From Deltaproteobacteria bacterium (GTDB lineage Bacteria; Myxococcota_C; UBA6777): DNA of 64,000 bases. This document shows positions 12,001-17,970 of the stretch, one piece after another (positions within the stretch are counted from its first letter, which is position 1; the number at the start of each line of letters is the position of its first letter). A program made the translations under genes and the position numbers. Below the pieces are notes generated by a model that made no database searches, had not been told where the DNA came from, and saw only the letters and a list, made by a program, of their open reading frames with translations. The stretch is from the NCBI GenBank assembly GCA_006226375.1, contig SBHC01000005.1:124001-188000 (forward strand), given 5' to 3'.

Positions 12001-14337
12001 TGCGCAAGTGTGACTTGCGGTGCCAATCAAGTTTGTCAGGACGGCCAGTGTGTGTCCAACCCCTGCGCCGGTGTGTCCTGCCCGTCCGGTGAAGTCTGCC
12101 TGAGCGGAAAATGTATCAAGAATCCCTGCACCACCGTATCCTGCGGTGTGGGTCAGGTCTGTGACCCTGGAACAGGAACCTGCAAGGCCGATCCTTGTTA
12201 TGTCGTAACTTGTGCACAAGGCGAAATCTGCCGCAACGGAAGTTGCTTCACCTCTCCCTGTACCAGCACCTGCCAGCAAGGCTTTGTTTGCTTCAACGGC
12301 TCCTGCGTTGAGAACAGTTGTTACACCTTTGGATGTGTCCAAGGTTACATCTGTGTCCAAGGTCGATGTGTCTCGGATCCCTGTGTTGGAAAGCAATGCA
12401 ACACGGGCGAATACTGCTACCAGGGAGCTTGCTACAAAGCTTGCTCTGGCGTGACCTGCCCCTCCGGTCAAACCTGTGTGCGTGGCCAATGCCAGGCCGA
12501 CCCTTGCGCAGGGAAGACTTGCAACCAGGGTGAAGTCTGCGTCAACGGTCAATGTGTAACCAACCCCTGCGCCAACAAGAGTTGTGGCCAGGGCCGTTAC
12601 TGTGATCCAGCGACAGGTTCTTGTGTGTACGATCCATGCTCCAACATCACCTGTCCAAAACCTTCGCAGTATTGCTCCAACGGATCGTGTTACGACTACA
12701 CCTGCACCACGACATGCCCACAAGGCTTTGTCTGCTACAAGGGTGCTTGTCGCTCCGACAACTGCTACACCTATGGATGTCCCACAGGTCAGTACTGCTC
12801 GGGCGGAACGTGCAAGGCCAACCCCTGTGCCAATGTCACTTGCTCCTCCGGCGAGTTCTGTCGCGCCGGTAGCTGCGTCAAGAGCTGCGCAGGTGTACAA
12901 TGTGCCACTGACGAACGTTGTGTGGATGGCTCCTGTGCCAAAGACCCCTGCCACAACAAGCAGTGTGCCCAAGGCGAAGTCTGTGTGGCAGGCAACTGTG
13001 TCACCAACAAGTGCACAAGCACCTACTGTGGTGTGGGCCGAGTTTGTGACCCAAGCACCGGAAACTGCGAAGACTCCGCCTGCAACGGTGTGACCTGTCC
13101 GTCGGGTCAAATTTGCCGCAACGGTCAATGCATCACGTCACCGTGTCAGCCGGTTTGTCCGACCGACAAAGTCTGTGAAGGCAACACCTGTGTCACTCCT
13201 GACTGTTACACCTTTGGCTGTCCCAACGGTCAGGTTTGCCAGTCGGGCGTGTGCGTGGTTGACCTCTGCGCCAACAAGACCTGCGCATCTGGAGAGTTCT
13301 GTCGCAGCGGTCAATGTGTGAAGACCTGCGCGGGTGTGACCTGTAGCTCCGGCGAGATCTGTGAAGATGGCTCCTGTATCAAAGATCCTTGCGACGGTGT
13401 GCAGTGCAACACAGGCAACCAGATCTGTCACAAAGGCACCTGCATCGACGACAAGTGCAAGAACGTCAACTGCAAGAAGGGTCAGGTTTGTGACCCACCC
13501 ACAGGCACCTGTGTGGATGATCCTTGTCAGTACGTGAAGTGCACCACACCTGACGCGAGCTGCCGCAACGGCATCTGCTACGGTGACCGCTGTGATCCCA
13601 CTTGCAAGCAAGGCGAGAAGTGCAAAGCTGGCGTTTGTGTGGAAGACAACTGTTACACCGACGGTTGCCAAAACGACCAGGTCTGCCTCAACGCCCAATG
13701 TGTGGACAACAAGTGCAAGGACAAACAGTGCGGTCCCCGCGAGTTCTGTCGTGACGGAAGCTGCATCCCATCCTGCGCGCAAATCCAGTGTGCCTCGGAT
13801 GAGCTTTGTCGTGATGGAAAGTGCTTCAAAGATGCGTGCGCTGGAGTCTCTTGCAGTGACACAGAATACTGCAAAGATGGCTCATGCGAACCCAGCCAAT
13901 GTAGCAACATTACCTGCGGAACAGGACGCGTGTGCAACCCCGAAACGGGCAAGTGTATCGACGATCCTTGCCTCTACGTGCAGTGTCCTTCCAGCGAAGT
14001 TTGTCGCAACGGAAACTGCTTCAGCCCGCCCACCAACGAAGAGGAAGTTCCTTCGGAAGCAACCGGAGAGGGTGTCACCGAAGCGACCACAGAAGGGACA
14101 ACCGATGGTGGAACACCTGAAGAAGGTAGCGACACAACCTCCAACAAAGAAGACGTAACGGGCGAAGGCTCTAGCACGGACAAGTCCAACGGAGAAGCCG
14201 TCGCTGACAAAGATCCAGGTGAGCTGCCCCCACCACCCGAAGGGTGTGGCTGCAACCAAGATCCTACACCGGCGATTCCGCTCCTGCTAATCCTCCTCGC
14301 TCTCGCAGCCTTCTCCTTCCGTCGTCGCCGCGTCTAA
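1..14337 (+). CDS. Giant CARDB-repeat / Cys-rich surface protein with MYXO-CTERM tail (5' end outside window)
   Basis: The frame is open from base 1, so the true start lies upstream and at least 4,778 residues are encoded. Order of parts: 27 CARDB (Ig-like) modules of about 136 residues, each opening with Ser-Asn-Leu-(Lys/Arg)-Thr and closing with an acidic NES(D/N)ExDN-type motif; one MopE-type stretch near 11191-11335 (DKDKDG, DCDDND, CDGKDNDCD); a Cys-rich array to about 14030; a Thr/Glu/Ser linker; and a C-terminal GCGC motif, hydrophobic helix and RRRR. Families with this tail are exported and sorted to the cell envelope by a rhombosortase-like system, so a surface or secreted adhesive or structural role is likely. 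That role is inference; no catalytic domain is visible. Only 59 bp separate it from the convergent next gene. DNA repetition makes assembly collapse possible. Confidence 0.9.
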   Translation, partial: YQNRVRNETNEDDNYSYTYGHSVSINIIQKRSNLKTSGALVPTKTKNLLEGETISVDIPIENAGDEETWNSSSNPTTFYVALYIGRESGTLRGAKQIVQVTTATLAAGSKRTVRVTGNIPTSWPVGNSYLHAVVDSYQNRIRNESDENDNYSFTYGHSVAVTVGRIRSNLKTKSAITINKPKPVEGEQVIINVPVENIGADETRTNPGITTGTTQFQVQVWLAPRPGVTTSGKSLGSVWVNSLKTGASATATLTATIPVGTNPGQYWLHALVDSYQNRVRNESDETDNYSYTYGHSITVDVQRARSNLRTGDKIVVAKTNPNPGELTSFKVKALNDGTHDTKSTVSGSPTSFYVDFYISQYPGSLSGAKHLGRQQTNSLTPNQQREVTVFGTIPSTWPQGRSYIHAVVDGYQNRIRNENDEDDNVSYWYNHSTAIDVGGSNTPITALWADLRTNTAIKVSKVQLTEGEQVTLEVPVRNAGNGETLDKVGGLSTNVSVQFFISRLPNTLDGAQSLGTVTLPSLLAGDVKNAIFQAIIPTGWQEGTSYIHALVDSGNKVGNELVPSSNRSYRNGHSTAVTIGYAFSNLRLSGKLIPCQSKATVGQQICVTVPIGNFGPAATNKSYTSTPESHTTRLYISQYPDSLMDAIQLTDTIHSPLGAGGRISPKIYAIIPSTWYAGEAYIHAVLDVSNTIKNESNEGDNTSYTTGYGAKIDITKLYSNLKTGGALQPEKQTYEVGSRVLLSMSVENNGGDETLSAVAGAPVKFNVAFYLSSRPDTLEGATSLGSLTTDAINSGSSRVVSYEFIMPTTWLPGSAYIHAIVDPTDAVKNESNEGDNTSIRYAHSAKVTVTRGYSNLVTNSTLSLSNTSPEQGQYVRVVVPIKNNGNTDTLNGFGGLPTSSNVDIYISNRPNSILGGTKLGSATLSNVGPGGVESVEVTVQIPTSYQVGGAYIHAHVDAGDAVKNESNEGDNFSYMSSHSRSINVAASTTGGTNGTSNLKTRSNIILSQTVVGDGDQVFVNVPIHNDGNFVTANRVGGSATSFYVRVYLSRSATSITGAKLLGSTVYAALAGKSNLDASFQVTIPENWAQGQSYIHSFVDAYQDRIKNESSESDNYSYQTSHSATIRVEHRRSNLRTNGKLTVDRSSVLDSDTIKVTIPLINNGTDWTRNSSRNITSFYVDLYLTRTPGTTDGGTLLGRLLVPAMASQQSTSIEIAGQIPQGWATGTSYLHAVIDGYSNRVRNESNDDDNYSYVYSHSTTITINNRRSNLRTADVLQPSQTSVKDADYINVAVPIINNGNETTLNSIGGTPQTHHVYVYISKTPGTLTGAKQLAGVYVNALKAGERATATVRVQIPSGWATGTSYLHAFVDGYQNRIRNESDEDDNYSYSYGHSATITVTRRRSNLRTSSAVTLSHSSRNDGEYVTVTVPVLNAGDDATRNNVNGTLQSFYVGVYLSPRSGDLSGAKLLGNQIIQALQPGERANAQINVQIPVGTIPARWYIHAYVDYYQDRIRNESDENDNYSFAYGHSAILTTQQVRSNLKTSGKLTSNATTYSAGSAVIVTVPVENAGNEQTLNAVAGTPQTFYVAAYVSRHPTSLSGAHRLNRVVTQTSLAANGKVSVQITGNIPTTSAWTTGGTIYIHAFVDEYQNRIRNESDEDDNYSYSYNHSLTVTLQGTPGTTPKWSNLTGTALIRSDRQTAFEGENITLSYPIQNKGQEATLNKLNGTGVNFVVRFYIAPNADNLIGAVSLGDTNIYSMNAGANETAVLQGQIPSPWPSGKAYIHAVIDATTKVGNETFRSDNISYFNNQSITINVGSRASNLRTYVGLVARPTSVALGNKVTVDVSVLNNGDDITKDAYNGRASAFVVSLYLSQSSNGLTSAVKLKDVNFAALSSGSNATVQVEVTIPTDWSTQTAYIHAVVDSGNAIKNESNEGDNQSWQYGHSATLQISTQRSNLRTEQAIKLSTQTAAHNDLVTATIYVENNGTDSTRDALNGNTVRYTVDLYLARYANGLQESTKIGTTTFDSLGAGAKGNNTISFRVPNTWPVGTAYLHAVVDAGNAVKNESNEGDNYSYLRSHSASLQIGQTFSNVTTSATITSSSASPKAGDFVYVTVKVTNNGQAETRKGVGDVTTGSTVYLWLGQFVGNTGATRLGTFNMNSLAPGASQTATFRVQIPTTWAPGSAYLHAQVDALNNVKNESNEGDNWSYINNHSLPINVNPAGGPPSTNGTSNLRTNKIIAIDNTNPSDGQNVTVQVYIQNNGTAVTANSVGGNGYSFYVDLYISQNATNTSGGTRLGRLLVQPLAGGATATVPFQVKIPAGWTAGAAYLHADIDGYTNRIRNESNEGDNFSYSYQHSLKINVVQKRSNLRIAANIVPSKTSLAAGEYFDVRVTVENNGTETTLSAVDGTPQTHYLRLYLGTLQTSLSSSSTLAGLYLQPLKPGEKVTQLFQVQVPTNWTATTAYLHAYADGNSNRIRNESNESDNISYQTGNSVKVTVGQKQSNLRTGGELKIDNATPIDNSKVNVTVPILNNGTDVTRSGIAGTPRTYYVNLYISTSKNTITGTGTKSLGSVLMPALDGGDTATTRMQVTIPENWPVGTSYIHAFVDSSGNRVRNESNENDNYSYVYNHSVTINVQQARSNLKTYAGIYVSNSAPNGGEYVDINVPIENNGNVETLSNVGGTPRTHYVYVYLAPNPNNLTGATQLGGMYVQSLKAKEKTIAQMLLRLPTNKAAGQYYIHAYVDGYQNRIRNESNENDNYSYIYSHSAVVFLDQKRSNLRTQGPLTLSTPQTRSGQQISVTVPVINAGSDVTRNGSNGAATGHTVRIYIGPNANNLTGASNVGSFTVGSLAAGSTASQAVNVTVPGSFNGTYWVHAYVDATNAIRNEADENDNYSYNLGHSQQLGVNQLRSNLRTDASLSVNNKSPQEGALLTITVPVINDDIDTTRVSNGGNTTGFDTWVYISNSPSSLAGAALVGKNTGTAPLTAGSKVNVTVNGQLPGKWVGTRYLHAVVNPSGSRRVGNERFTNDNSSGQLGHSIPITIGASRSNQQFDGKIQLSTAQAAPGASVNATIKIKNSGNDTSRNSAGGSPQKVQIRLYMTTNAFSRQAATLVTTITTTVALGAGQSTTVQGTFTVPAFTQPNYYVHGYIVPVGNEDVVFDNESFQTNDSAILKILATPLSDLVYDGKLSPSSNVPYAGQAITVDVPLKNSGQAPTRKGLTGATTGFDVTVYLGPNATNRTNAVQVGKATLSAGLGAGGVATARVSVTIPSQAAVGQAYLHAVIDVAQNVGNESDRNNNESATTGNSVAINITASTQTQRSDVKFDAKLWASTTTPYPGQSVSVNIGLENAGNDDTRTQVGGTATGFKVGLYLSQYSNRLTNAARVGTATLTSALSASQKSLVSSTITIPSNVTAGTWYLHARADVDGQIGNESNRSNNDSWSSSHSIPLTIVTSQQRADLDIQGSLAVSTLQPFAGQAITVQATIRNAGNDTTRDKVGGTARGFTVAVYIGTKADGSGLTQQIGTYTVNASMVSTATLNITVNATIPGTWGNGASYIHLVVDPGRVIGNEGNFRNNASYNTNQSVAITVSGATNNKRSNLNLKDPIQSTGTPYAGAYVTIEAVVQNTGNDASLDKIGGVKTDFFATIYLSSSGTSVANATSWKDVKISALDPNQSQNIKETLRIPVGLQPGTYWVHIFVDEKAAINNESNRLDNLDVTKSIKLTIGGIDDKDKDGVKSDKDCDDNDKTVYPGAKEICDGKDNDCDTQADNGQNLCTAGAACVNGTCVSNCNPACGNGFRCSNNQCVEDNCYGLGCPQGKVCLNSACVDNPCANVTCSSGEYCRGGKCIKSCAGVSCSSGETCKEGTCSADTCAGVRCPSGQYCDQGTCKPSQCGGVVCTNGRICEPSTGKCIDDPCAYMTCPSGQYCQQGSCYNDPCGGRCKTNETCWGNGFCVPNNCYFSGCPSGQLCIGGTCVQDRCANKTCASGEFCRDGNCIKSCASVTCGANQVCQDGQCVSNPCAGVSCPSGEVCLSGKCIKNPCTTVSCGVGQVCDPGTGTCKADPCYVVTCAQGEICRNGSCFTSPCTSTCQQGFVCFNGSCVENSCYTFGCVQGYICVQGRCVSDPCVGKQCNTGEYCYQGACYKACSGVTCPSGQTCVRGQCQADPCAGKTCNQGEVCVNGQCVTNPCANKSCGQGRYCDPATGSCVYDPCSNITCPKPSQYCSNGSCYDYTCTTTCPQGFVCYKGACRSDNCYTYGCPTGQYCSGGTCKANPCANVTCSSGEFCRAGSCVKSCAGVQCATDERCVDGSCAKDPCHNKQCAQGEVCVAGNCVTNKCTSTYCGVGRVCDPSTGNCEDSACNGVTCPSGQICRNGQCITSPCQPVCPTDKVCEGNTCVTPDCYTFGCPNGQVCQSGVCVVDLCANKTCASGEFCRSGQCVKTCAGVTCSSGEICEDGSCIKDPCDGVQCNTGNQICHKGTCIDDKCKNVNCKKGQVCDPPTGTCVDDPCQYVKCTTPDASCRNGICYGDRCDPTCKQGEKCKAGVCVEDNCYTDGCQNDQVCLNAQCVDNKCKDKQCGPREFCRDGSCIPSCAQIQCASDELCRDGKCFKDACAGVSCSDTEYCKDGSCEPSQCSNITCGTGRVCNPETGKCIDDPCLYVQCPSSEVCRNGNCFSPPTNEEEVPSEATGEGVTEATTEGTTDGGTPEEGSDTTSNKEDVTGEGSSTDKSNGEAVADKDPGELPPPPEGCGCNQDPTPAIPLLLILLALAAFSFRRRRV
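94..11187 (+). repeat. Array of 27 CARDB modules
   Basis: Modules start, at the Ser-Asn-Leu/Ala-Asp-Leu motif, at 94, 502, 916, 1345, 1750, 2155, 2560, 2986, 3394, 3799, 4207, 4615, 5053, 5458, 5863, 6268, 6694, 7102, 7510, 7924, 8332, 8734, 9145, 9544, 9964, 10378 and 10798. Typical spacing is 405-414 nt. The tail of one more module occupies bases 1-93. Three subtypes can be told apart by the closing motif: YQNR(I/V)RNES, GN(A/T)(V/I)KNESNEGDN and VGNE. The last five or six modules are a more divergent group. CARDB folds are usually adhesive or scaffold beta-sandwiches. Confidence 0.9.
1345..8733 (+). repeat. Nine-module super-repeat, two full units
   Basis: Modules 4-12 and 13-21 line up one-to-one. 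The start-to-start offset is exactly 3,708 nt for modules 4/13, 5/14, 6/15, 7/16, 8/17 and 9/18, then 3,711, 3,717 and 3,717. An unusual longer linker (426 nt spacing, with Thr-Asn-Gly-Thr before the Ser-Asn-Leu) precedes both module 8 and module 17. The order of module subtypes is also the same. Modules 1-3 match 10-12 at offsets of 3,699-3,705, and module 22 resembles 13 and 4 (VGNE subtype), so the pattern runs past both ends of this block. Confidence 0.85.
11434..14030 (+). repeat. Cys-rich array with seven-module super-repeat
   Basis: About 42 small Cys modules (C-x-x-x-x-C-x-x-G-x-x-C-x-x-G-x-C type) form six larger units. Each larger unit opens with a Cys-Tyr-containing module; the opening Cys codons are at 11434, 11878, 12319, 12763, 13204 and 13651, giving periods of 441-447 nt (147-149 residues). 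Within each unit the same order recurs: Cys-Tyr module, an Asn-Lys/Asn-Val module with SGE(Y/F)C, an Ile/Val-Lys-Ser-Cys module, and later a longer module with a Pro-x-Thr-Gly insertion. This period is unrelated to the CARDB period upstream. Confidence 0.85.
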
Positions 14338-14396
14338 CCCCACTCTGACAACTCCGACAACTCCCCTTTTTCTCTCCCTAACGTTTCTCTAGCAAC

Positions 14397-17300
14397 CTAG
14401 TTAGTGACACCCTCAATCACTGTGATGGTTCGGCCTGAAGCAAAAGGACCCTTCACCGTTTGCTGGGTTCCATTCGGCCACGTCACCACAATCGCATCGG
14501 CTTGTTGGGTCTTCCCAAGCCCAAACGTTTGGACATAAGGACTTTGCGACAGGTAGTTCGTACCTGCCGTGACGAGGCGCATTTGCGGAGACAAACCTTT
14601 TGCGAGAACGCGCACTGTGGCACCCACACCAAAGCGGTTGCTTCGGACTCCTTTTAGCTTCACCTTCAGCCAATGATGGGAGGTCACATGCTTGTTGGGA
14701 AAGAGCTTGGGTCCAGTGCCGTAGTCATTGAGGAGAAGGTCCATCCGGCCTGTCCCTGAAAGGTCGGCTGCAACGGCGCTTCGGCTGTTGCTTTTGTAGA
14801 CAACTGGGGTCGGATGGGGAAACACAAAGAACCGCTTGCCATCCCGAACAAAGAGCTGGTTCTCCTGGTTGGCTGCAAAAGCCTGGGGAGCCCAACCGTT
14901 GGCCAGGTAGAAGTCTTCGTCTCCGTCATTGTCAAAGTCAAAGAACACGCCACTCCACGACCACCCACGAAAGCCAGGTTCAAAGAAGACTTGCTCCTGA
15001 CTTTGGTACAGGTCCTTCCTCTTGGTGTCGCTGACGTAAAACTTGTTACCAGCCAAGTAGAAAACCGAACGCAGGATGTGCTCATCCATACGAACCAGAG
15101 AGTTCCCTTTGGGCAGAATGAAGCCAATGTCTTTGGAGAACATGTCAATGACAGACACATACAGGTCCAACTTTCCGTCCTGGTTGATGTCCGTCACGCT
15201 GGCGTTCATCCCGTTGGTGCGGTCGTTCAGGCCCCACCGCTTTGCGACTTCACGAAAGCGGCCGTTCCCCTGGTTAAGGAACAACTCATCGTGTCCAAAA
15301 TCATTGGCAACAAAAAGATCGATGTGACCGTCGTGGTTAAAGTCCATCGCAGCAAAGGCCATGCTCCACCCGGTGCTGCCTGTCCCAGTGGATGCGGTGA
15401 CATCCTGGAAGCGGCCGTTCCCCACGTTGCGATACATCACGTTGGGCCGACCGTTCCGGCCGTCTACGGAAGGAAGTTGATGGTCCGAACGTTGGGCTGC
15501 GCCAAAGTAGCCGATGTACAGATCAAGCTTGCCATCGTTGTCGTAGTCGAAGAAAACAGCGGTGTTGGCTCCCAAGGTAGTTTGGATGCCCGACTCCTTG
15601 GTCTTGTCCTCAAAGCGACCATCCTTTCGCTGGAGAAACAGGCGGGAAGGCCTGACAGCGTGCAACACAAGCAAGTCCAGGCGTCCATCGTTGTTCACGT
15701 CAGCAAACAAAGCTTGATGGGAGTCATAGTGAGGATTGCTCAACCCAACCTTGGCAGTTACATCCTCAAACCGATATCCCCCTTGGTTGCGGAACAAGCG
15801 GTTGCAACCTTCCCCTGTGAAGAAGAGATCAATATCTCCGTCGTTGTCGTAATCTACGGCTGAGACACTTGCACCGTTGTACACCAGCAAGCCGGGATAA
15901 CGACGATCCAGTCCATCTCCAGACGCCTCTTTGGGATCTCGATGAGGGTTGGTTAATGAGTTACGCGTGGGAGGCACATAGGGATGAGGTGTTGACCTGG
16001 TAAAAGCAAACTTCCCCTTGTAAAGATGGCTCCGAAGAGCCGGACATGGTGCACCGAAGATGTTGCGAAGGGAAGCACCAAACACACCCTTTTGGTACTT
16101 CTTCATGAGCGCTTGCTTGCGCTGTTTCTCCTTGGCTCCCCATTGAAAGTGCTTGGGTAACGGCTGCAACAATCGAATCCGATAGATCCGAAACAGTAAG
16201 CGACGCAGTTGAGTTCCTGTAAGCTTTCGGCTTTGGGGACTCAGTGCTTTTGCCGTGTGAAGAAAGAACCAAATGAACTCAGAGACTCGCTCAGCCAGGA
16301 CCTCTGCCGCAAAAGGGCTGAGCGGCTTGGCCGAAGGCATCTTCCTCCAAAGCTCCCGTAAGATGGACCAATGCAGCGTGACATCCCGGACCGCATCCAG
16401 CGACGGCCCCATCAACGTTTTTGTTGCAAACGCTGGACCTTTCCGCGTCATTTGAGCGTACCAAAGCTTCACATCACCGTTCACAAGAGTTTGGTGAGGG
16501 AACAGCTTGCCCAAACGCTCCATCACAAACCGGGTGGTCAGATAGGGCTGTGCTTTCACGTTTTTGAAATTGTGGGGCTGCACCAACGCTTCCCTCTGAA
16601 GCGGCGCTGCAAGGGACGTCACGGTGCCCTGCGAAACCCCTTGCGCCATCGTAGAGAGACCGATTTGGATGGATTGAAAGAGAACATCCAAAGCTTCTCG
16701 GTCCAGCGCAATGGGTGACAAACGGTTCAACAAAGCGAGCATTTGCGCCCGGCTCTGCTTCCCTTTCCACACAGACTTGTTCCAAGAGCGCAACGCAAGG
16801 ACCTTTTGGTCCATGTTCTGGAGGGTTAGCTTTCGCAACAATCGATATCCCTTGGCTCTGTTTCGAATGGGAAATCGAACCTTGTAACGACCTTGTTGTT
16901 GCCCCAAACCTTGGCCTTGCAGCTCTTTGAGAAACAACAAATACCCCTCACGAATGTCACCAAACTGGATGGTGTGATGTTTGTTCCGAAGCGCGGCCTT
17001 GTTCGCAAGCTGTAGCAGTCGCAAATTCAGCACGGTAGACACGTCGGTAAGTTTCTTCATTCCACTGTAAGCAAGGGGCTTAATGTCGACCCATCCCTTT
17101 TGGAAGAGGCCCTCTCCGACAAAGCTTTCCATTGCAATGGCAAGCAACAGCCGCCAATTCTCTGTCACTCGATGGTAATGTTTGAGCTTGGAGGCAGTCG
17201 GAGTGTTGGCCCGGGAGCGTTGTTCCAAGATCTGCAAGGAACGCAACAGTCCTTTGGGAAGAGCGGCGCTGATATCCTGGCGGGACAATTCGGACTGAGA

Positions 17301-17666
17301 AGACAATGTACTTGCGTGTCGCCACAGCCGATACATCAGCACCTTGCTGACTTCAATTTTAAGGAACGAAGCGGCCTCACTCAAAGGACGCCTCGCATAA
17401 AAGTGCTCCATCATTCGCACGGTGGTCCAACAGGTTGCATCTCGCTTGGACTCATGCTGCACAATGTGTTGAAGCGCCCGTTTCGCGGTGGGATACAACA
17501 CAAACGAACTCGCCCTGGAGGTTGGCAATGACGTCGTAGTTGCCCCCCTCTTCGACTTCAATGTGGAGGGTCGGGATGTTTGTTTGTAGGAAGGAGTTGC
17601 ACCCGTCAATCCCAACAGAACAAACAGCATAACAACAAGGAAACAAGCGGACGAAGTTCGCGGCAT
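14397..17666 (-). CDS. Secreted FG-GAP/VCBS-repeat protein with C-terminal ASPIC/UnbV domain
   Basis: 1,089 residues. The ATG at 17666 is chosen because it opens a good signal peptide (MPRTSSACFLVV..., cleavage near ATPS) and has a purine-rich GAGAG just upstream; the frame is open further up but without secretion logic. Residues from about 600 on hold repeated FG-GAP motifs (DYDNDGDIDL, DVNNDGRLDL, DYDNDGKLDL, DFNHDGHIDL), the Ca-binding blades of a beta-propeller. The last 90 residues match the ASPIC/UnbV domain (NRFGVGATVRV, TWPNGTQQTV). This is the CRTAC1-like architecture. Residues 30-590 are helical-looking and not recognised. Probably an extracytoplasmic binding protein. It converges with the giant CARDB gene and is divergent from the ABC genes. 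Confidence 0.85.
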   Translation of the reverse strand: MPRTSSACFLVVMLFVLLGLTGATPSYKQTSRPSTLKSKRGATTTSLPTSRASSFVLYPTAKRALQHIVQHESKRDATCWTTVRMMEHFYARRPLSEAASFLKIEVSKVLMYRLWRHASTLSSQSELSRQDISAALPKGLLRSLQILEQRSRANTPTASKLKHYHRVTENWRLLLAIAMESFVGEGLFQKGWVDIKPLAYSGMKKLTDVSTVLNLRLLQLANKAALRNKHHTIQFGDIREGYLLFLKELQGQGLGQQQGRYKVRFPIRNRAKGYRLLRKLTLQNMDQKVLALRSWNKSVWKGKQSRAQMLALLNRLSPIALDREALDVLFQSIQIGLSTMAQGVSQGTVTSLAAPLQREALVQPHNFKNVKAQPYLTTRFVMERLGKLFPHQTLVNGDVKLWYAQMTRKGPAFATKTLMGPSLDAVRDVTLHWSILRELWRKMPSAKPLSPFAAEVLAERVSEFIWFFLHTAKALSPQSRKLTGTQLRRLLFRIYRIRLLQPLPKHFQWGAKEKQRKQALMKKYQKGVFGASLRNIFGAPCPALRSHLYKGKFAFTRSTPHPYVPPTRNSLTNPHRDPKEASGDGLDRRYPGLLVYNGASVSAVDYDNDGDIDLFFTGEGCNRLFRNQGGYRFEDVTAKVGLSNPHYDSHQALFADVNNDGRLDLLVLHAVRPSRLFLQRKDGRFEDKTKESGIQTTLGANTAVFFDYDNDGKLDLYIGYFGAAQRSDHQLPSVDGRNGRPNVMYRNVGNGRFQDVTASTGTGSTGWSMAFAAMDFNHDGHIDLFVANDFGHDELFLNQGNGRFREVAKRWGLNDRTNGMNASVTDINQDGKLDLYVSVIDMFSKDIGFILPKGNSLVRMDEHILRSVFYLAGNKFYVSDTKRKDLYQSQEQVFFEPGFRGWSWSGVFFDFDNDGDEDFYLANGWAPQAFAANQENQLFVRDGKRFFVFPHPTPVVYKSNSRSAVAADLSGTGRMDLLLNDYGTGPKLFPNKHVTSHHWLKVKLKGVRSNRFGVGATVRVLAKGLSPQMRLVTAGTNYLSQSPYVQTFGLGKTQQADAIVVTWPNGTQQTVKGPFASGRTITVIEGVTN

Positions 17667-17970
17667 GACTCTCTCTTTTGAATTGTGTTTAAACGCGTAG
17701 CCTTTGACAACACATGCAAAGCACAAAAAGAACTCAACAATCCCACACAACAATATGGCAATGACTACTAGACCTGGAGAGAAGCAAGAATGTCCCACTT
17801 CCTCACGTTGGAGAGCCACTTCGAGGATGAGAAACGGCTGACGTTCCTTGTCGTTGGAGGGGTGCAGCGGTATAACAGTGGCAAAGTTCACCCCTTCCAC
17901 CAAAGCCAAAGACGTGAACGTCGCGAGACACGACCAGCCAAGCCTATCCTTGCATCATAGGAACGCGTGT
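17667..17970. other. Divergent intergenic region (304 bp)
   Basis: Lies between the FG-GAP gene (minus) and the ABC exporter genes (plus). The right part holds a sigma70-like promoter for the ABC genes. I see no convincing promoter for the minus-strand gene, no hairpin with a T tract and no convincing small gene. Confidence 0.6.
17848..17876 (+). promoter_or_regulatory. Predicted sigma70-type promoter of the ABC exporter genes
   Basis: TTGTCG at 17848-17853, a 17-bp spacer and TATAAC at 17871-17876. The predicted leader before the ATG at 17971 is about 88 nt. Match is 4/6 and 5/6 to the consensus; sequence match only. Confidence 0.4.

Noticed and set aside
11578-13128. 516-codon minus-strand frame rich in Ala, Thr, Gly and Val
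   Set aside because: Antisense reading of the Cys-rich modules; low complexity and fully inside the real gene.
14814-15863. 349-codon plus-strand frame
   Set aside because: Antisense of the FG-GAP repeats; no ribosome site, and the real gene on the other strand has strong motifs.
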